From: Sphingomonas kyeonggiensis
Lineage (GTDB): Bacteria; Pseudomonadota; Alphaproteobacteria; Sphingomonadales; Sphingomonadaceae
Direction of reading: 5' to 3'
Length of the DNA stretch: 64,000 nt
NCBI RefSeq assembly: GCF_014196745.1
Contig: NZ_JACIEH010000003.1
Span: 744,001 to 808,000 of the forward strand
In this document: positions 16,127 to 24,124 of the stretch, one piece after another
Layout of the letters: each line of letters starts with the position of its first letter
Numbering within the stretch: position 1 is the first letter of the stretch
The notes under the pieces: model-generated
The model's input: the letters and a program-made list of their open reading frames with translations, nothing else
Databases searched by the model: none
What the model was told of the DNA's origin: nothing
Made by a program: the position numbers and the translations under genes

Positions 16127-17239
16127 TCAGACGCGCATCGGCATCAGCACGTAGAGCGCCGGCGACTTGTCGTTCTCGCGGATCAGCGTCGGTGCCGCGG
16201 CGTCGGCCAAGTGGACTTCCACCGAATCGCCTTCGATCTGGTTGAGGATGTCCATCAGGTAGCGGCTGTTGAAGCCGATCTCGAAGCCCTGGGCAGCATA
16301 GTCGCCCGGGACTTCCTCGGCCGCCGCGCCGTTCTCGGGGCTGGTCACCGAGAGGATGATCTTGTCGCGCTCCAGCGCCATCTTCACCGCACGGGTTTTC
16401 TCGGTCGCGATGGTCGAGACGCGGTCGACGCCTTCCATGAAGCTCTTCGGATCGAGCTTGAGCAGCTTGTCGTTCGCGGTCGGGATGACGCGGGTGTAAT
16501 CGGGGAAGGTGCCGTCGATCAGCTTCGAGGTCAGGATCGCCTGGCCCAGATCGAAGCGGATCTTCGAGTTGGACAGCGATACGCCGATCGAGCCGTCGAC
16601 TTCGTCGAGCAGCTTGCGCAGCTCGCCCACGCACTTGCGCGGGATGATCACGCCCGGCATCGCATCGGCGCCGTCCGGACGCGCCACGGTGACGCGGGCG
16701 AGGCGGTGGCCGTCGGTCGCCGCGGCGCGCAGCACCGGCGTCGCTTCATCGACCACGTGCAGATAGATGCCGTTGAGATAGTAGCGCGTCTCTTCGGTCG
16801 AGATCGCGAATCGGGTCTTGTCGATGATCTGCTTGAGCGTCTCGGCCGGCAGCTCGAACACCGTCGGCAGCTCGCCCTCGGCGATCATCGGGAAATCGTC
16901 GCGCGGCAGCGTCGACAGGGTGAAGCGCGCGCGCCCGGCATTGACCGTGATCCGGCCTTCCGAGGCGCTCAGTTCCACCTGTGCGCCCTCGGGCAGCTTG
17001 CGGACGATGTCGAACAGCGTGTGCGCCGGTACGGTGATCGCGCCGGGCTGGTCCACCGCCGCCGCGATCGTCTCGTCGATCTGCAGGTCGAGGTCGGTCG
17101 CCATCAGGCGCAGCGCGCCGCCCGGCTGTGCCTCGATCAGCACGTTGGACAGGATGGGGATCGTGTTGCGCCGCTCGACCACGGACTGGACGTGGCTCAA
17201 GCCCCTCAACAGAGTTGCGCGTTCGATCGTCGCCTTCAT
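16127..17239 (-). CDS. dnaN: DNA polymerase III subunit beta (sliding clamp)
   Basis: The protein has 370 residues, the normal length. It forms a ring dimer that tethers DNA polymerase III and other clamp-binding proteins. The sequence begins MKATIERATLLRGLSHVQSV and contains the conserved clamp signatures (NILSNVLIEA-like IPILSNVLIEA near 30, FELPAETLKQII near 130). It ends with the typical ALYVLMPMRV. All three beta-clamp folds are intact. It is not next to dnaA or recF as in many bacteria; it lies about 2.7 kb upstream of recF on the same strand. Confidence 0.97.
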   Translation of the reverse strand: MKATIERATLLRGLSHVQSVVERRNTIPILSNVLIEAQPGGALRLMATDLDLQIDETIAAAVDQPGAITVPAHTLFDIVRKLPEGAQVELSASEGRITVNAGRARFTLSTLPRDDFPMIAEGELPTVFELPAETLKQIIDKTRFAISTEETRYYLNGIYLHVVDEATPVLRAAATDGHRLARVTVARPDGADAMPGVIIPRKCVGELRKLLDEVDGSIGVSLSNSKIRFDLGQAILTSKLIDGTFPDYTRVIPTANDKLLKLDPKSFMEGVDRVSTIATEKTRAVKMALERDKIILSVTSPENGAAAEEVPGDYAAQGFEIGFNSRYLMDILNQIEGDSVEVHLADAAAPTLIRENDKSPALYVLMPMRV

Positions 17240-17319
17240 CTAGAACCCCCGGGGCAGCTACCGCCCGAATCTGAACCCGCTTGCGGGAATTTTCCGACCC
17301 ATACCCTTAACGGCAAAAA

Positions 17320-17343
17320 GGGCCGGAGCAAGCACTCCGGCCC
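17320..17343 (-). terminator. Rho-independent terminator of the beta-barrel gene
   Basis: Read on the minus strand, GGGCCGGAG and CTCCGGCCC pair around a 6-base loop and are followed by TTTTTGCCG. It lies 36 bases past the stop of the outer-membrane protein gene. Confidence 0.85.
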
Positions 17344-17378
17344 TATAGTTCACACCTTAAATGCGTGGTTAATGCTAG

Positions 17379-17984
17379 TTAGAAGCGCACGCCGAGGCCG
17401 GCGACCACCTGATGACGCTTGGCATCGATGCCCGCATCGTCGTTCTTGTACTGCGAATAGCGGTACTCGCCCTTCAGATAGACCTTGTCGTTGAGCTTCA
17501 CTTCGGCGCCTGCGCCCGCGCGCCAGCCATCGGCATTGTCCGAGGTACGGATGTCGGTGGTGCCGGCGACATAGTGGCTGTCGAACTTGGCGTTCGAATA
17601 GCCGCCCTTGGCATAGATCAGCGCGTTGCCGCCGACGATGAAGCCGACGCGCCCGCCGACATAGAGGTCGCGGCCGGTGCTGATGCGGGCACGGTCGCCG
17701 GCGACGAGCACGCCGGTGTCGGTGCGCTTGGCGGTGGAACCGGTGGCTTCACCTTCCACGCCGATCACGGCATTGCCGGCCTGGAAGTCATAGCCGATCT
17801 GGCCGCCATAGAGCACGCCGTCCGCGCCCTTCACGCCGCTGCCCGACGGCTTGACGTGATCCCAGCCGGTGATGACCTCGGCGCGCGGGCCGGTGAAGCT
17901 GGCATCGGTGTCCTGCGCGAAGGCGGGAGCGGCGAAGGCGGTGCCGGCGAGCAGGGCGGCGGCGGCGATGAACTTGGTACGCAT
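17379..17984 (-). CDS. Outer-membrane beta-barrel protein (OmpA/Omp25-like porin fold)
   Basis: The protein has 201 residues. The ATG at 17984 has AAGGAG 8 bases upstream and opens a signal peptide (MRTKFIAAAALLAGTAFAAP, then AFAQ). The mature part has alternating beta-strands typical of small 8-stranded barrels: GGQIGYDFQ, VIGVEGEAT, DLYVGGRVGF, ALIYAKGGYS, VYLKGEYRYSQY. It closes with the terminal aromatic residue motif VVAGLGVRF required for BAM recognition. It resembles the Omp25/Omp31 or opacity-type surface proteins of alphaproteobacteria. It is monocistronic, with its own terminator, and probably abundant. Confidence 0.87.
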   Translation of the reverse strand: MRTKFIAAAALLAGTAFAAPAFAQDTDASFTGPRAEVITGWDHVKPSGSGVKGADGVLYGGQIGYDFQAGNAVIGVEGEATGSTAKRTDTGVLVAGDRARISTGRDLYVGGRVGFIVGGNALIYAKGGYSNAKFDSHYVAGTTDIRTSDNADGWRAGAGAEVKLNDKVYLKGEYRYSQYKNDDAGIDAKRHQVVAGLGVRF

Positions 17985-18305
17985 AACTGAACTCCTTGGG
18001 TACGCACCCGTGCGTTTCGGCGCGGGCAGGGGGTTCAACCGGGACGCATCCCGTGATGTTTCATGAACCCCAGATAAACAGGAAAAAGCGTGACTTACGG
18101 GCAACAGCCGGGCGGATGCCGAGCGGCCCGCCGCTTCTTCACCCCGGTGTGGCGAACATGATGGACATGGAACCTCCCTCATTTCGTTGCGCCCCGTCCG
18201 GCGCTGGTGTGGTAGTGAACTACCGCACCTGTTCGTTGGATGAACGAAACGAGGTCATATTTGGGCACTTGCCTTTCTCTCGCCACGAGGGCTTGTGCGG
18301 CGGCG
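17985..18305. promoter_or_regulatory. Divergent regulatory region with two adjacent inverted repeats
   Basis: This gap separates the minus-strand porin and the plus-strand phosphatase. ACGCA-CCCG-TGCGT (18002-18015) lies in the porin leader, just ahead of its SD. Nearer the phosphatase are an 11-base-arm hairpin (18206-18229, one G/T mismatch) and TTCGTT-GGATG-AACGAA (18232-18248). No small gene is supported in the gap. Confidence 0.45.
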
Positions 18306-18953
18306 ATGACCAACCAGCGCAAAGGCCGCGATTTCATCGCCCGCCACGGCGAGACCGTGTTCAACATCGCCCGGCGCATGCAGGGCGATCATCCGCACAC
18401 CCCGCTCACCCGCGCCGGCTTCGCCCAGGCCGATGCGATGGGCGCCGCATTGCGCGAGATCCTCGGGCCGAAACCGAAGCTGACCCTGTGGTCGTCGAGC
18501 GCCGGCCGCGCGCTGCAGACGCTGGCGGTGATCGCCGAGCATCTCGAGCTCGACTGGCACCAGGCCCGGCACGACGACCGGCTGGTCGAGATCGGCATGG
18601 GCGAATGGAGCGGGCGCTATTATGCCGATCTGATGGCCGAGGCGCCGGGCTTCCTCGACGTCGAGCAGGGCCTCTACACACGGCCGCCGCCGGGCGGCGA
18701 ATGGTATGATTCGATCGCGGTCCGGGTGTCGTCCTGGCTCGCCGATACCGATGACGATGCGGGCGACCGGCTGGTGATCATGCACGGCATGTCGAGCCGC
18801 ATCCTGCGCGGGGTGATGACCGGCCTGCCGGTCCGGCCGGAATTCGGCGCGGCGGTGGCGCCCGATCTGCCCCAGGGCTCGGTGGTGAAGATCGAGGGCG
18901 GGGTGGAGACGGTGGTGCATCTCGGCACCGGCCGCGGCGCCGCGCCGGCATGA
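18306..18953 (+). CDS. Histidine phosphatase family protein (phosphoglycerate-mutase-like)
   Basis: The protein has 215 residues. The signature RHGET (about residue 13) follows FIA near the N-terminus and carries the phospho-accepting His; SSAGRALQT supplies the second Arg. A second catalytic His lies in LVIMHGMSSRIL near residue 160, with EIGMGEWSGR as acid. The fold is that of cofactor-dependent phosphoglycerate mutase/CobC/SixA phosphatases; the substrate is unknown. The start at 18306 (MTNQRKGRD) is preferred because the conserved strand begins directly after it, although the ribosome site is weak. The stop overlaps the next gene by 4 bases. Confidence 0.83.
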   Translation: MTNQRKGRDFIARHGETVFNIARRMQGDHPHTPLTRAGFAQADAMGAALREILGPKPKLTLWSSSAGRALQTLAVIAEHLELDWHQARHDDRLVEIGMGEWSGRYYADLMAEAPGFLDVEQGLYTRPPPGGEWYDSIAVRVSSWLADTDDDAGDRLVIMHGMSSRILRGVMTGLPVRPEFGAAVAPDLPQGSVVKIEGGVETVVHLGTGRGAAPA

Positions 18954-19411
18954 GCGCGCTGGCGCTCCTGCTGCTGCTCGCCCAGGGGCGGGTGCCGCTC
19001 GGCACCTATGAGAGCTGGGGCGCGTTCCGCGATCCCTCGCCGCTGCGCTGCTTCGCCATCGCCCAGCCGGTGGAGAAGCACCGCGATGCCGGGCCCTTCG
19101 CCAGCGTGGCGAACTGGCCGCGCGACGGGGTGCGCAACCAGCTCCACATCCGGCTGAGCCGTGCCCGTGCGCCGAACGCGCGGGTGACCCTGTCGATCGG
19201 CGAGCGCCGTTTCGAGCTGCAGGCCGGCGACAGCGATGCCTGGGCACCAGACGCCCGCACCGATGCCGCGATCGTCACCGCGATGCGCGCGGGGCGCAGC
19301 ATGAGCGTGGAGACGTTGGGCGCGAACGGCGCCCCCTTTGCCGACAGCTATGCGCTCAAGGGCGCGGCGACCGCGATCGACGCGGCGGCGCTGGGGTGCG
19401 CGAAGGGGTAG
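18950..19411 (+). CDS. Exported IalB-like (invasion-associated locus B) protein
   Basis: The protein has 153 residues. The ATG overlaps the phosphatase stop (ATGA), so the pair is co-translated. A short hydrophobic N-terminus (MSALALLLLLAQG) suggests export. The pattern WGAFRDPSPLRCFAIAQPV, SIGERRFELQAG and AAIVTAMRAGRSMSVE resembles IalB-domain proteins of alphaproteobacteria, whose biochemical function is unknown. Two Cys (one near each end) could form a disulfide. The family assignment is by memory of the pattern and is moderate. Confidence 0.62.
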   Translation: MSALALLLLLAQGRVPLGTYESWGAFRDPSPLRCFAIAQPVEKHRDAGPFASVANWPRDGVRNQLHIRLSRARAPNARVTLSIGERRFELQAGDSDAWAPDARTDAAIVTAMRAGRSMSVETLGANGAPFADSYALKGAATAIDAAALGCAKG

Positions 19412-19422
19412 GGGAAACGCGT

Positions 19423-19452
19423 CTCCCTTCCCCCGCGAAGGCGGGGATGGCA
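19423..19452. repeat. REP-like palindrome after the IalB-like gene
   Basis: CCCCCGCGAAGGCGGGG sits in a TCCC...GGGATGGCA frame, a degenerate relative of the GTCATCCCGGC/GCCGGGATGAC elements elsewhere in the window. Confidence 0.4.
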
Positions 19453-19460
19453 GGCAAGAA

Positions 19461-19487
19461 AAAGGCCGGGTCTGATGCCCGGCCTTT
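19461..19487. terminator. Rho-independent terminator between convergent genes
   Basis: AAAGGCCGGG and CCCGGCCTTT pair around a 7-base loop. On the minus strand the stem is followed by TTTTTCTTG (terminates the DUF4168 gene); on the plus strand by CCCTTTTG (terminates the IalB-like gene). Confidence 0.85.
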
Positions 19488-19507
19488 CCCTTTTGTCTGA
19501 ACCGAAC

Positions 19508-19918
19508 TTACGGCTGCGTCGAACCCGGCGCCTTGCCGGCAGCGGCGAGCTTCGCCGTGGCGGCGGCCTGGATGCGCTTGTTGAGCGTCGGATCGCTCTG
19601 CATCGCCTGGCCGATCGCGTTGAAGCGCTCGGCGGTCAGGCCCGCGCCGGTGGCGGCGGCGGCCATCTTGGCGCCCTTGTCGGCGTCGGGGGTGGCGGTG
19701 TCCTTGCGGATCTTCTCGACCTCGAGTGCCGCCGTGGCGAACTGATCGACTTCCGCGTCGGTTACCGGGCCATTGGCCTGCGGTGCGGCGGGAGCGGGGG
19801 TGGTCTGGGCCGACGCGTCCGGCGTCGCCGGTGCCGGGCTGCTCTGCATGGTCTGGGCCATCGCGGCGGGGGCAAGGGCCAGCGTCGCGCCGGCGAGGAT
19901 CGTACCGATAAGCTTCAT
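19508..19918 (-). CDS. DUF4168-type exported protein
   Basis: The protein has 136 residues. It opens with a signal peptide (MKLIGTILAGATLALAPAAM, then AQ) followed by a Thr/Pro/Ala/Gln-rich low-complexity linker to about residue 48. The remainder (VTDAEVDQFATAALEVEKIR ... FNAIGQAMQSDPTLNKRIQ) matches the DUF4168 pattern of periplasmic helical proteins with no assigned function. The long in-frame extension upstream to 21412 is a shadow of the LysR and epimerase genes; the start at 19918 is fixed by the signal peptide. It is monocistronic. Confidence 0.75.
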   Translation of the reverse strand: MKLIGTILAGATLALAPAAMAQTMQSSPAPATPDASAQTTPAPAAPQANGPVTDAEVDQFATAALEVEKIRKDTATPDADKGAKMAAAATGAGLTAERFNAIGQAMQSDPTLNKRIQAAATAKLAAAGKAPGSTQP

Positions 19919-20022
19919 TTCTGCACTCCAAAACGCAACTAACTCACCCCCTTGAACGCAATGCTGCGGTGCAGGGATGCAACGGGACAAGCCGAACGCG
20001 GTGCGTCGTGGCTCCCCTGGGG

Positions 20023-20901
20023 TTAGTTGAGATAGGCCTTGAGGCCCGAAACGAGTGCGTCGAACACCGTCCGGACCCGGGCGAGGCCGCGCAGATCCTC
20101 GTGGCAGACCACCCAGGTCTCCAGGTCGAAGGTGAAGTCGGGCAGCAGCCGGACCAACCCGTCCCGTCTGCCGATCGGCACCTGGCAGACGCCGATTCCC
20201 AGCCCCGCACGGATCGCGGCGAGCTGGGCATGGTCGCTGTCGCTGCGGAAGCTCAGGTCGGCGAGACGGATCGGGAAGCCGCCCGCCTGCACGGCGCGCA
20301 GGGTCGGCGAATCGCTCTGCGGTCCGATCAGCCGGTGCCCGGACAGCTCGGCCATGGAAGTGGGCAGGGGCCGGTCGGCGAGATAGTCCGGGTGCGCGTG
20401 CACGCCGAGCGGCACCACCCCGATCCGTCGTGCGACCAGCGCTTCCTGGCGGGGCGGCACCATGCGGACCGCGACATCGGCTTCGCGGCGCAGCACGTCC
20501 TCGTTGCGGTTGCTGGGGCTCAACTCGATCACCAGACGCGGATGTTGGCGGGCGAGTTCGGCGAGGATCGGCGGCAGCGCCTCCACCGCGATCACTTCGC
20601 TGGCGGTGACGCGCACCGTGCCGGCCACTTCGTCGGGCGCGGCGGAGGCGGTGCGCACGAATGCGTCCGAAGCCAGGGCCATGGCGCGGGCATGTTCGTG
20701 CAGTGCCGCCCCCCGCTCGGTTGGGGTGAGCCCGCCGGGGGAGCGGGTGAACAGCGGGGTGCCCAGCGCGCCCTCCAGTGCTTCGATCCGCGTCCGAACC
20801 GTCGGCTGCGCAAGGTTCAGCCGTCTTGCGGCGCCGGACAGGCTGCCGGTCTCCAGCACCGCCAGGAAGGCCCGCTGTTGCTCCCAGTCGATCTCGCTCA
20901 T
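20023..20901 (-). CDS. LysR-family transcriptional regulator
   Basis: The protein has 292 residues. The N-terminal winged HTH (AFLAVLETGSLSGAARRLNL, then AQPTVRTRIEALEGALG) is complete, followed by the two-lobed effector-binding domain. It groups with LysR proteins that repress or activate a divergently transcribed oxidoreductase. The start at 20901 (MSEIDWEQQ) is chosen because the HTH begins right after; an ATG 8 codons upstream is possible. The divergent NAD(P)-binding gene starts 93 bases away and is the likely target. Confidence 0.9.
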   Translation of the reverse strand: MSEIDWEQQRAFLAVLETGSLSGAARRLNLAQPTVRTRIEALEGALGTPLFTRSPGGLTPTERGAALHEHARAMALASDAFVRTASAAPDEVAGTVRVTASEVIAVEALPPILAELARQHPRLVIELSPSNRNEDVLRREADVAVRMVPPRQEALVARRIGVVPLGVHAHPDYLADRPLPTSMAELSGHRLIGPQSDSPTLRAVQAGGFPIRLADLSFRSDSDHAQLAAIRAGLGIGVCQVPIGRRDGLVRLLPDFTFDLETWVVCHEDLRGLARVRTVFDALVSGLKAYLN

Positions 20902-20907
20902 AAAATT

Positions 20908-20926
20908 CTTGTATGCCGCCTGCAAA
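20908..20926. promoter_or_regulatory. Candidate LysR box between regulator and epimerase-like gene
   Basis: CTTG-N11-CAAAG fits the T-N11-A dyad of LysR operators (TTG at 20909-20911, CAA at 20923-20925). It is 7 bases upstream of the LysR start and about 70 upstream of the divergent gene, the usual geometry for autoregulation plus activation. Confidence 0.4.
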
Positions 20927-20994
20927 GGCTCGGCAATTTTCTTCTAGTCCGCCTTCCTCCACCTTCGCCAACATCGACAAGATAGGAGGCTGGA

Positions 20995-21930
20995 ATGGAA
21001 CGGATCGCATTGGTGCTCGGCGCGACGGGCGGGGTGGGCGGAGAGACGGCGCGGGCGCTGCTCGCCAGGGGCTGGCAGGTGCGCGGGCTGGTCCGCCAGC
21101 TTCGCCCCGGGCTCGATCCGCGGATCGACTGGCGCGAGGGTGACGCGATGGTCCGCAGCGACGTGCTGGCCGCGGCGGAGGGCGTCTCGGCGCTGGTCCA
21201 TGCGGTGAACCCGCCGGGCTATCGGGAATGGGACAAGCGGGTGCTGCCGATGCTGGAGAACAGTGTCGAGGCCGCCTGGGCCAATGACGCCCGGCTCGCC
21301 CTGCCGGGGACGATCTACAATTACGATCCCGCGGAGACTCCCGTCGCCCGGCCCGATTCGCCCCAGGAACCGGCCACTCGCAAGGGCGGCATCCGCAAGG
21401 CGATGGAGGCACGGATTGCCGAGTCGGGCGTCCGCGCGCTGATCCTGCGCGCTGGCGACTATTACGGTCCGCAGCCGGGCAACTCCTGGCTGTCCCAGGG
21501 CATGATCACCCCCGGCAAGCCGGTGACGCGGGTCACCAATCCGGGGCGCAAGGGCGCGGGGCATGCCTGGGCCTATCTCCCCGATGTCGGCGAGACCTTC
21601 GCCCGGCTGCTCGATCGCGAGGCGGAATTGCCCCGCTTCGCCCGCTTCCACTTCGCCGGCCATTGGGACCCTGACGGCAGCGCCTTCCCGTCGGCGATCG
21701 CCGAGGCGGGCGGTCGAAAGGCGAAGCAGGTGCGCCTGCCCTGGGCCCTCCTCCCGCTCGTCGCGCTCTTCAACCCGACGATCCGCGAGCTGCTGGAAAT
21801 GCGGCCCTTCTGGAACCACCCCGTGCGCCTCGACAATCGCGAGCTGGTCGCCTTTCTGGGCGAGGAGCCGCACACCCCGCTGGTCGAATCGCTGCGCGCC
21901 AGCCTCAAGGCGCTGGGGTCACTGGAATAA
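20995..21930 (+). CDS. NAD(P)-binding Rossmann-fold protein (NAD-dependent epimerase/NmrA-like)
   Basis: The protein has 311 residues. The N-terminal VLGATGGVGGETARALLARG is a dinucleotide-binding loop of atypical SDRs. The central region (YNYDPAETPVARPDSPQEPA, then RKGGIRKAMEARI) aligns with epimerase/NAD-dependent reductase proteins, but the SDR YxxxK catalytic pair is not obvious, so it could be a sensor or a reductase. TAGGAGG precedes the ATG by 5 bases. It is divergent from a LysR regulator that probably controls it. Confidence 0.8.
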   Translation: MERIALVLGATGGVGGETARALLARGWQVRGLVRQLRPGLDPRIDWREGDAMVRSDVLAAAEGVSALVHAVNPPGYREWDKRVLPMLENSVEAAWANDARLALPGTIYNYDPAETPVARPDSPQEPATRKGGIRKAMEARIAESGVRALILRAGDYYGPQPGNSWLSQGMITPGKPVTRVTNPGRKGAGHAWAYLPDVGETFARLLDREAELPRFARFHFAGHWDPDGSAFPSAIAEAGGRKAKQVRLPWALLPLVALFNPTIRELLEMRPFWNHPVRLDNRELVAFLGEEPHTPLVESLRASLKALGSLE

Positions 21931-21958
21931 TCGCGCAAGATCGACTATGTGCGCGGCC

Positions 21959-23167
21959 ATGCAGACAGCTTCGGCCGCGCCCATGCCCATCCCTGGGCAC
22001 ATCGATCCCGTGCCCGTGCCCCGCCCCGCGGTGGTGCGCGAGGACGGTCGTACCGACCTGATCGGCCTCACCCGCGACCAGATGCGCGCGGTGCTGGCCG
22101 ATGCCGGGCTCGAGCCCAAGCAGGCCAAGCTGCGCGCCAAGCAGATCTGGCACTGGATCTACAATCGCGGTGCGACCGAGTTCTCGGCGATGACCGACAT
22201 CGCCAAGGCGCAGCATCCCTGGCTCACCGAGCGTTTCGTGATCGGCCGCCCCGAAGTGGTCGAGGCGCAGGTCTCGACCGACGGCACGCGCAAATGGCTG
22301 CTCCGCTCGGCCGACGGCCAGGATTACGAGATGGTCTTCATCCCCGATGCGGACCGCGGCACGCTCTGCGTCTCGTCGCAGGTCGGCTGCACGCTCAACT
22401 GCCGCTTCTGCCACACCGGCACGATGCGGCTGGTGCGCAACCTGACGGCCGGCGAAATCGTCAGCCAGGTGATGCTGGCCCGCGATTCGCTCGGCGAATG
22501 GCCGAGCCAGCCCGAGGGCCGCATGCTCACCAACATCGTGATGATGGGCATGGGCGAGCCGCTCTACAATTTCGACAATGTCCGCGACGGCCTGTCGATC
22601 GTGATGGACGGCGACGGCCTCGCGCTGTCGAAGCGCCGCATCACGCTGTCGACCTCGGGCGTGGTGCCGATGATGGCCCGCGCCGGCGAGGAGATCGGCG
22701 TCAACCTGGCGGTGTCGCTGCACGCGGTGACCAAGGAAGTCCGCGACGAGATCGTGCCCCTCAACCGGAAGTACGGCATCGAGGAGCTGCTCCAGGCCTG
22801 TGCCGATTATCCCGGCGCCAACAATGCCCGCCGCATCACCTTCGAGTATGTCATGCTCAAGGACAAGAACGACAGCGACGAAGAGGCGCGCGAGCTGGTC
22901 CGCCTGCTCAAGAAGTACAACCTGCCCGCCAAGGTGAACCTGATCCCGTTCAACCCCTGGCCCGGCGCGCCCTACGATACGTCGACGCCCGAGCGGGTCC
23001 GTGCCTTCTCGAACATCATCTTCGAGGCGGGCATCTCGGCGCCGGTCCGCACCCCGCGCGGCCGCGACATCGACGCAGCCTGCGGCCAGCTCAAGACCGC
23101 GGCGGAGAAGAAGAGTCGCGCCCAGATGGATCGCGAGGCCGAGGAGAAGATGGCGGCGCTCGGGTGA
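21959..23167 (+). CDS. rlmN: Dual-specificity 23S rRNA/tRNA (adenine-C2)-methyltransferase
   Basis: The protein has 402 residues. It is a radical SAM enzyme that methylates C2 of A2503 in 23S rRNA and A37 in some tRNAs. The [4Fe-4S] ligands are in CTLNCRFC (Cys144, Cys148, Cys151), preceded by VSSQVGC. The methyl-carrier Cys near the C-terminus lies in RGRDIDAACG (about residue 375). GEPLYNFDNV and VNLAVSLHAV are typical RlmN blocks. The start is uncertain: ATG at 21947 or 21959, neither with a strong ribosome site. Its stop overlaps the GTG of the next gene by 4 bases. Confidence 0.95.
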   Translation: MQTASAAPMPIPGHIDPVPVPRPAVVREDGRTDLIGLTRDQMRAVLADAGLEPKQAKLRAKQIWHWIYNRGATEFSAMTDIAKAQHPWLTERFVIGRPEVVEAQVSTDGTRKWLLRSADGQDYEMVFIPDADRGTLCVSSQVGCTLNCRFCHTGTMRLVRNLTAGEIVSQVMLARDSLGEWPSQPEGRMLTNIVMMGMGEPLYNFDNVRDGLSIVMDGDGLALSKRRITLSTSGVVPMMARAGEEIGVNLAVSLHAVTKEVRDEIVPLNRKYGIEELLQACADYPGANNARRITFEYVMLKDKNDSDEEARELVRLLKKYNLPAKVNLIPFNPWPGAPYDTSTPERVRAFSNIIFEAGISAPVRTPRGRDIDAACGQLKTAAEKKSRAQMDREAEEKMAALG

Positions 23168-24066
23168 GCCTGTCCCTGGAGTCGGCGCTGGCGGAACTGC
23201 GCGGGCTCCAGGCCATGCTCAACGAAGCCGCGGCCGAAGCCCAGGAAGTCGAAGAGGGCGATGAGGTCGAATGGCAGGCCCAGCGCCTGCTCGAGCCCGA
23301 CCATTGCTCGCGCCTGTCGGTCGCGGATCTCGGCGGCGCGCTCGCGGTGGGGTATCGCGGCTCGGAATATGAAGGCTGGGGCGAATTCCTCGAGTTGCTC
23401 GGCCGCCCCGGCATCGCGCCGCACATCGTCCAGCTGTGCATCTCTGGGCCGGACGAAGGCGCCAATGGCCTGAAGGAATGGGACTTCGCGCCGCTGATCG
23501 CGGCCAGTCCCGATTTCTCGGGCCTGCGCGCCTTCCAGGTGGCGATCTCCGATCCCGGCGACCACAATCAGGCCTGCGTGACCGAGGACCAGCTCCCGGC
23601 GCTGATCGGCTCGATGTCCGCGCTGCGCACGCTGGAATTGCCGCAGGCGCCCGAGCCCGGCTTCTTCGCGCTCGATCTGCCCGCGCTCAGGCGCATCCGC
23701 ACCGGCGGCGACTGGCGTACCCGCGGCTTCATCGCCCATCTCGCCGAAGCGACGCGGTTGCCGGCGCTGGGCTTTGTCGACTTCACCGATTCGAGCGCGC
23801 CGTTCCTGTCGCTGCGACCGGCGGAGGCGCCCGAATGGGATTCGACGCCCTTTGCCGATTATGAGCGGCTGTTCCGCTCGTCGGTGATGGAACGGGCCTG
23901 GGGCATTCGCCTGCGCAATGCACGGCTCAGCGAGGCCGAGTATCGCGCGCTGGCCGCGATCCGCCCGCAATGCCAGTTCAGCGTCGTGCTGAGCGCGCCG
24001 CACGTCTATGTCTCGCATTGGGGGAAGACCGACTTCCCGCATCGCCACCTGCTTCCGTTCGGCTGA
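23164..24066 (+). CDS. Hypothetical protein with LRR-like pattern, coupled to rlmN
   Basis: The protein has 300 residues, starting at the GTG that overlaps the rlmN stop (GTGA). It has an acidic N-terminal helix (residues 1-45, rich in Ala/Glu), then repeated Leu-spaced segments (SGLRAFQVAISD, SALRTLELPQAP, PALRRIRTGGDW, PALGFVDFTDSS) that look like irregular leucine-rich repeats. There is no signal peptide or membrane segment. It is not a family I can name; STM4015-like LRR proteins have a similar feel. Coupling to rlmN implies co-expression but not shared function. Confidence 0.7.
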   Translation: MSLSLESALAELRGLQAMLNEAAAEAQEVEEGDEVEWQAQRLLEPDHCSRLSVADLGGALAVGYRGSEYEGWGEFLELLGRPGIAPHIVQLCISGPDEGANGLKEWDFAPLIAASPDFSGLRAFQVAISDPGDHNQACVTEDQLPALIGSMSALRTLELPQAPEPGFFALDLPALRRIRTGGDWRTRGFIAHLAEATRLPALGFVDFTDSSAPFLSLRPAEAPEWDSTPFADYERLFRSSVMERAWGIRLRNARLSEAEYRALAAIRPQCQFSVVLSAPHVYVSHWGKTDFPHRHLLPFG

Positions 24067-24124
24067 GCGGCCTTCGAAGCCAGAAACCGCTCGACAAGCC
24101 GATGGCTGGACGGGAAGGGGAGGC

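Noticed and set aside
19919..21412. N-terminal extension of the DUF4168 gene to 634 residues
   Set aside because: The extra part crosses the LysR and NAD(P)-binding genes in a wrong frame; the signal peptide at 19918 sets the real start.
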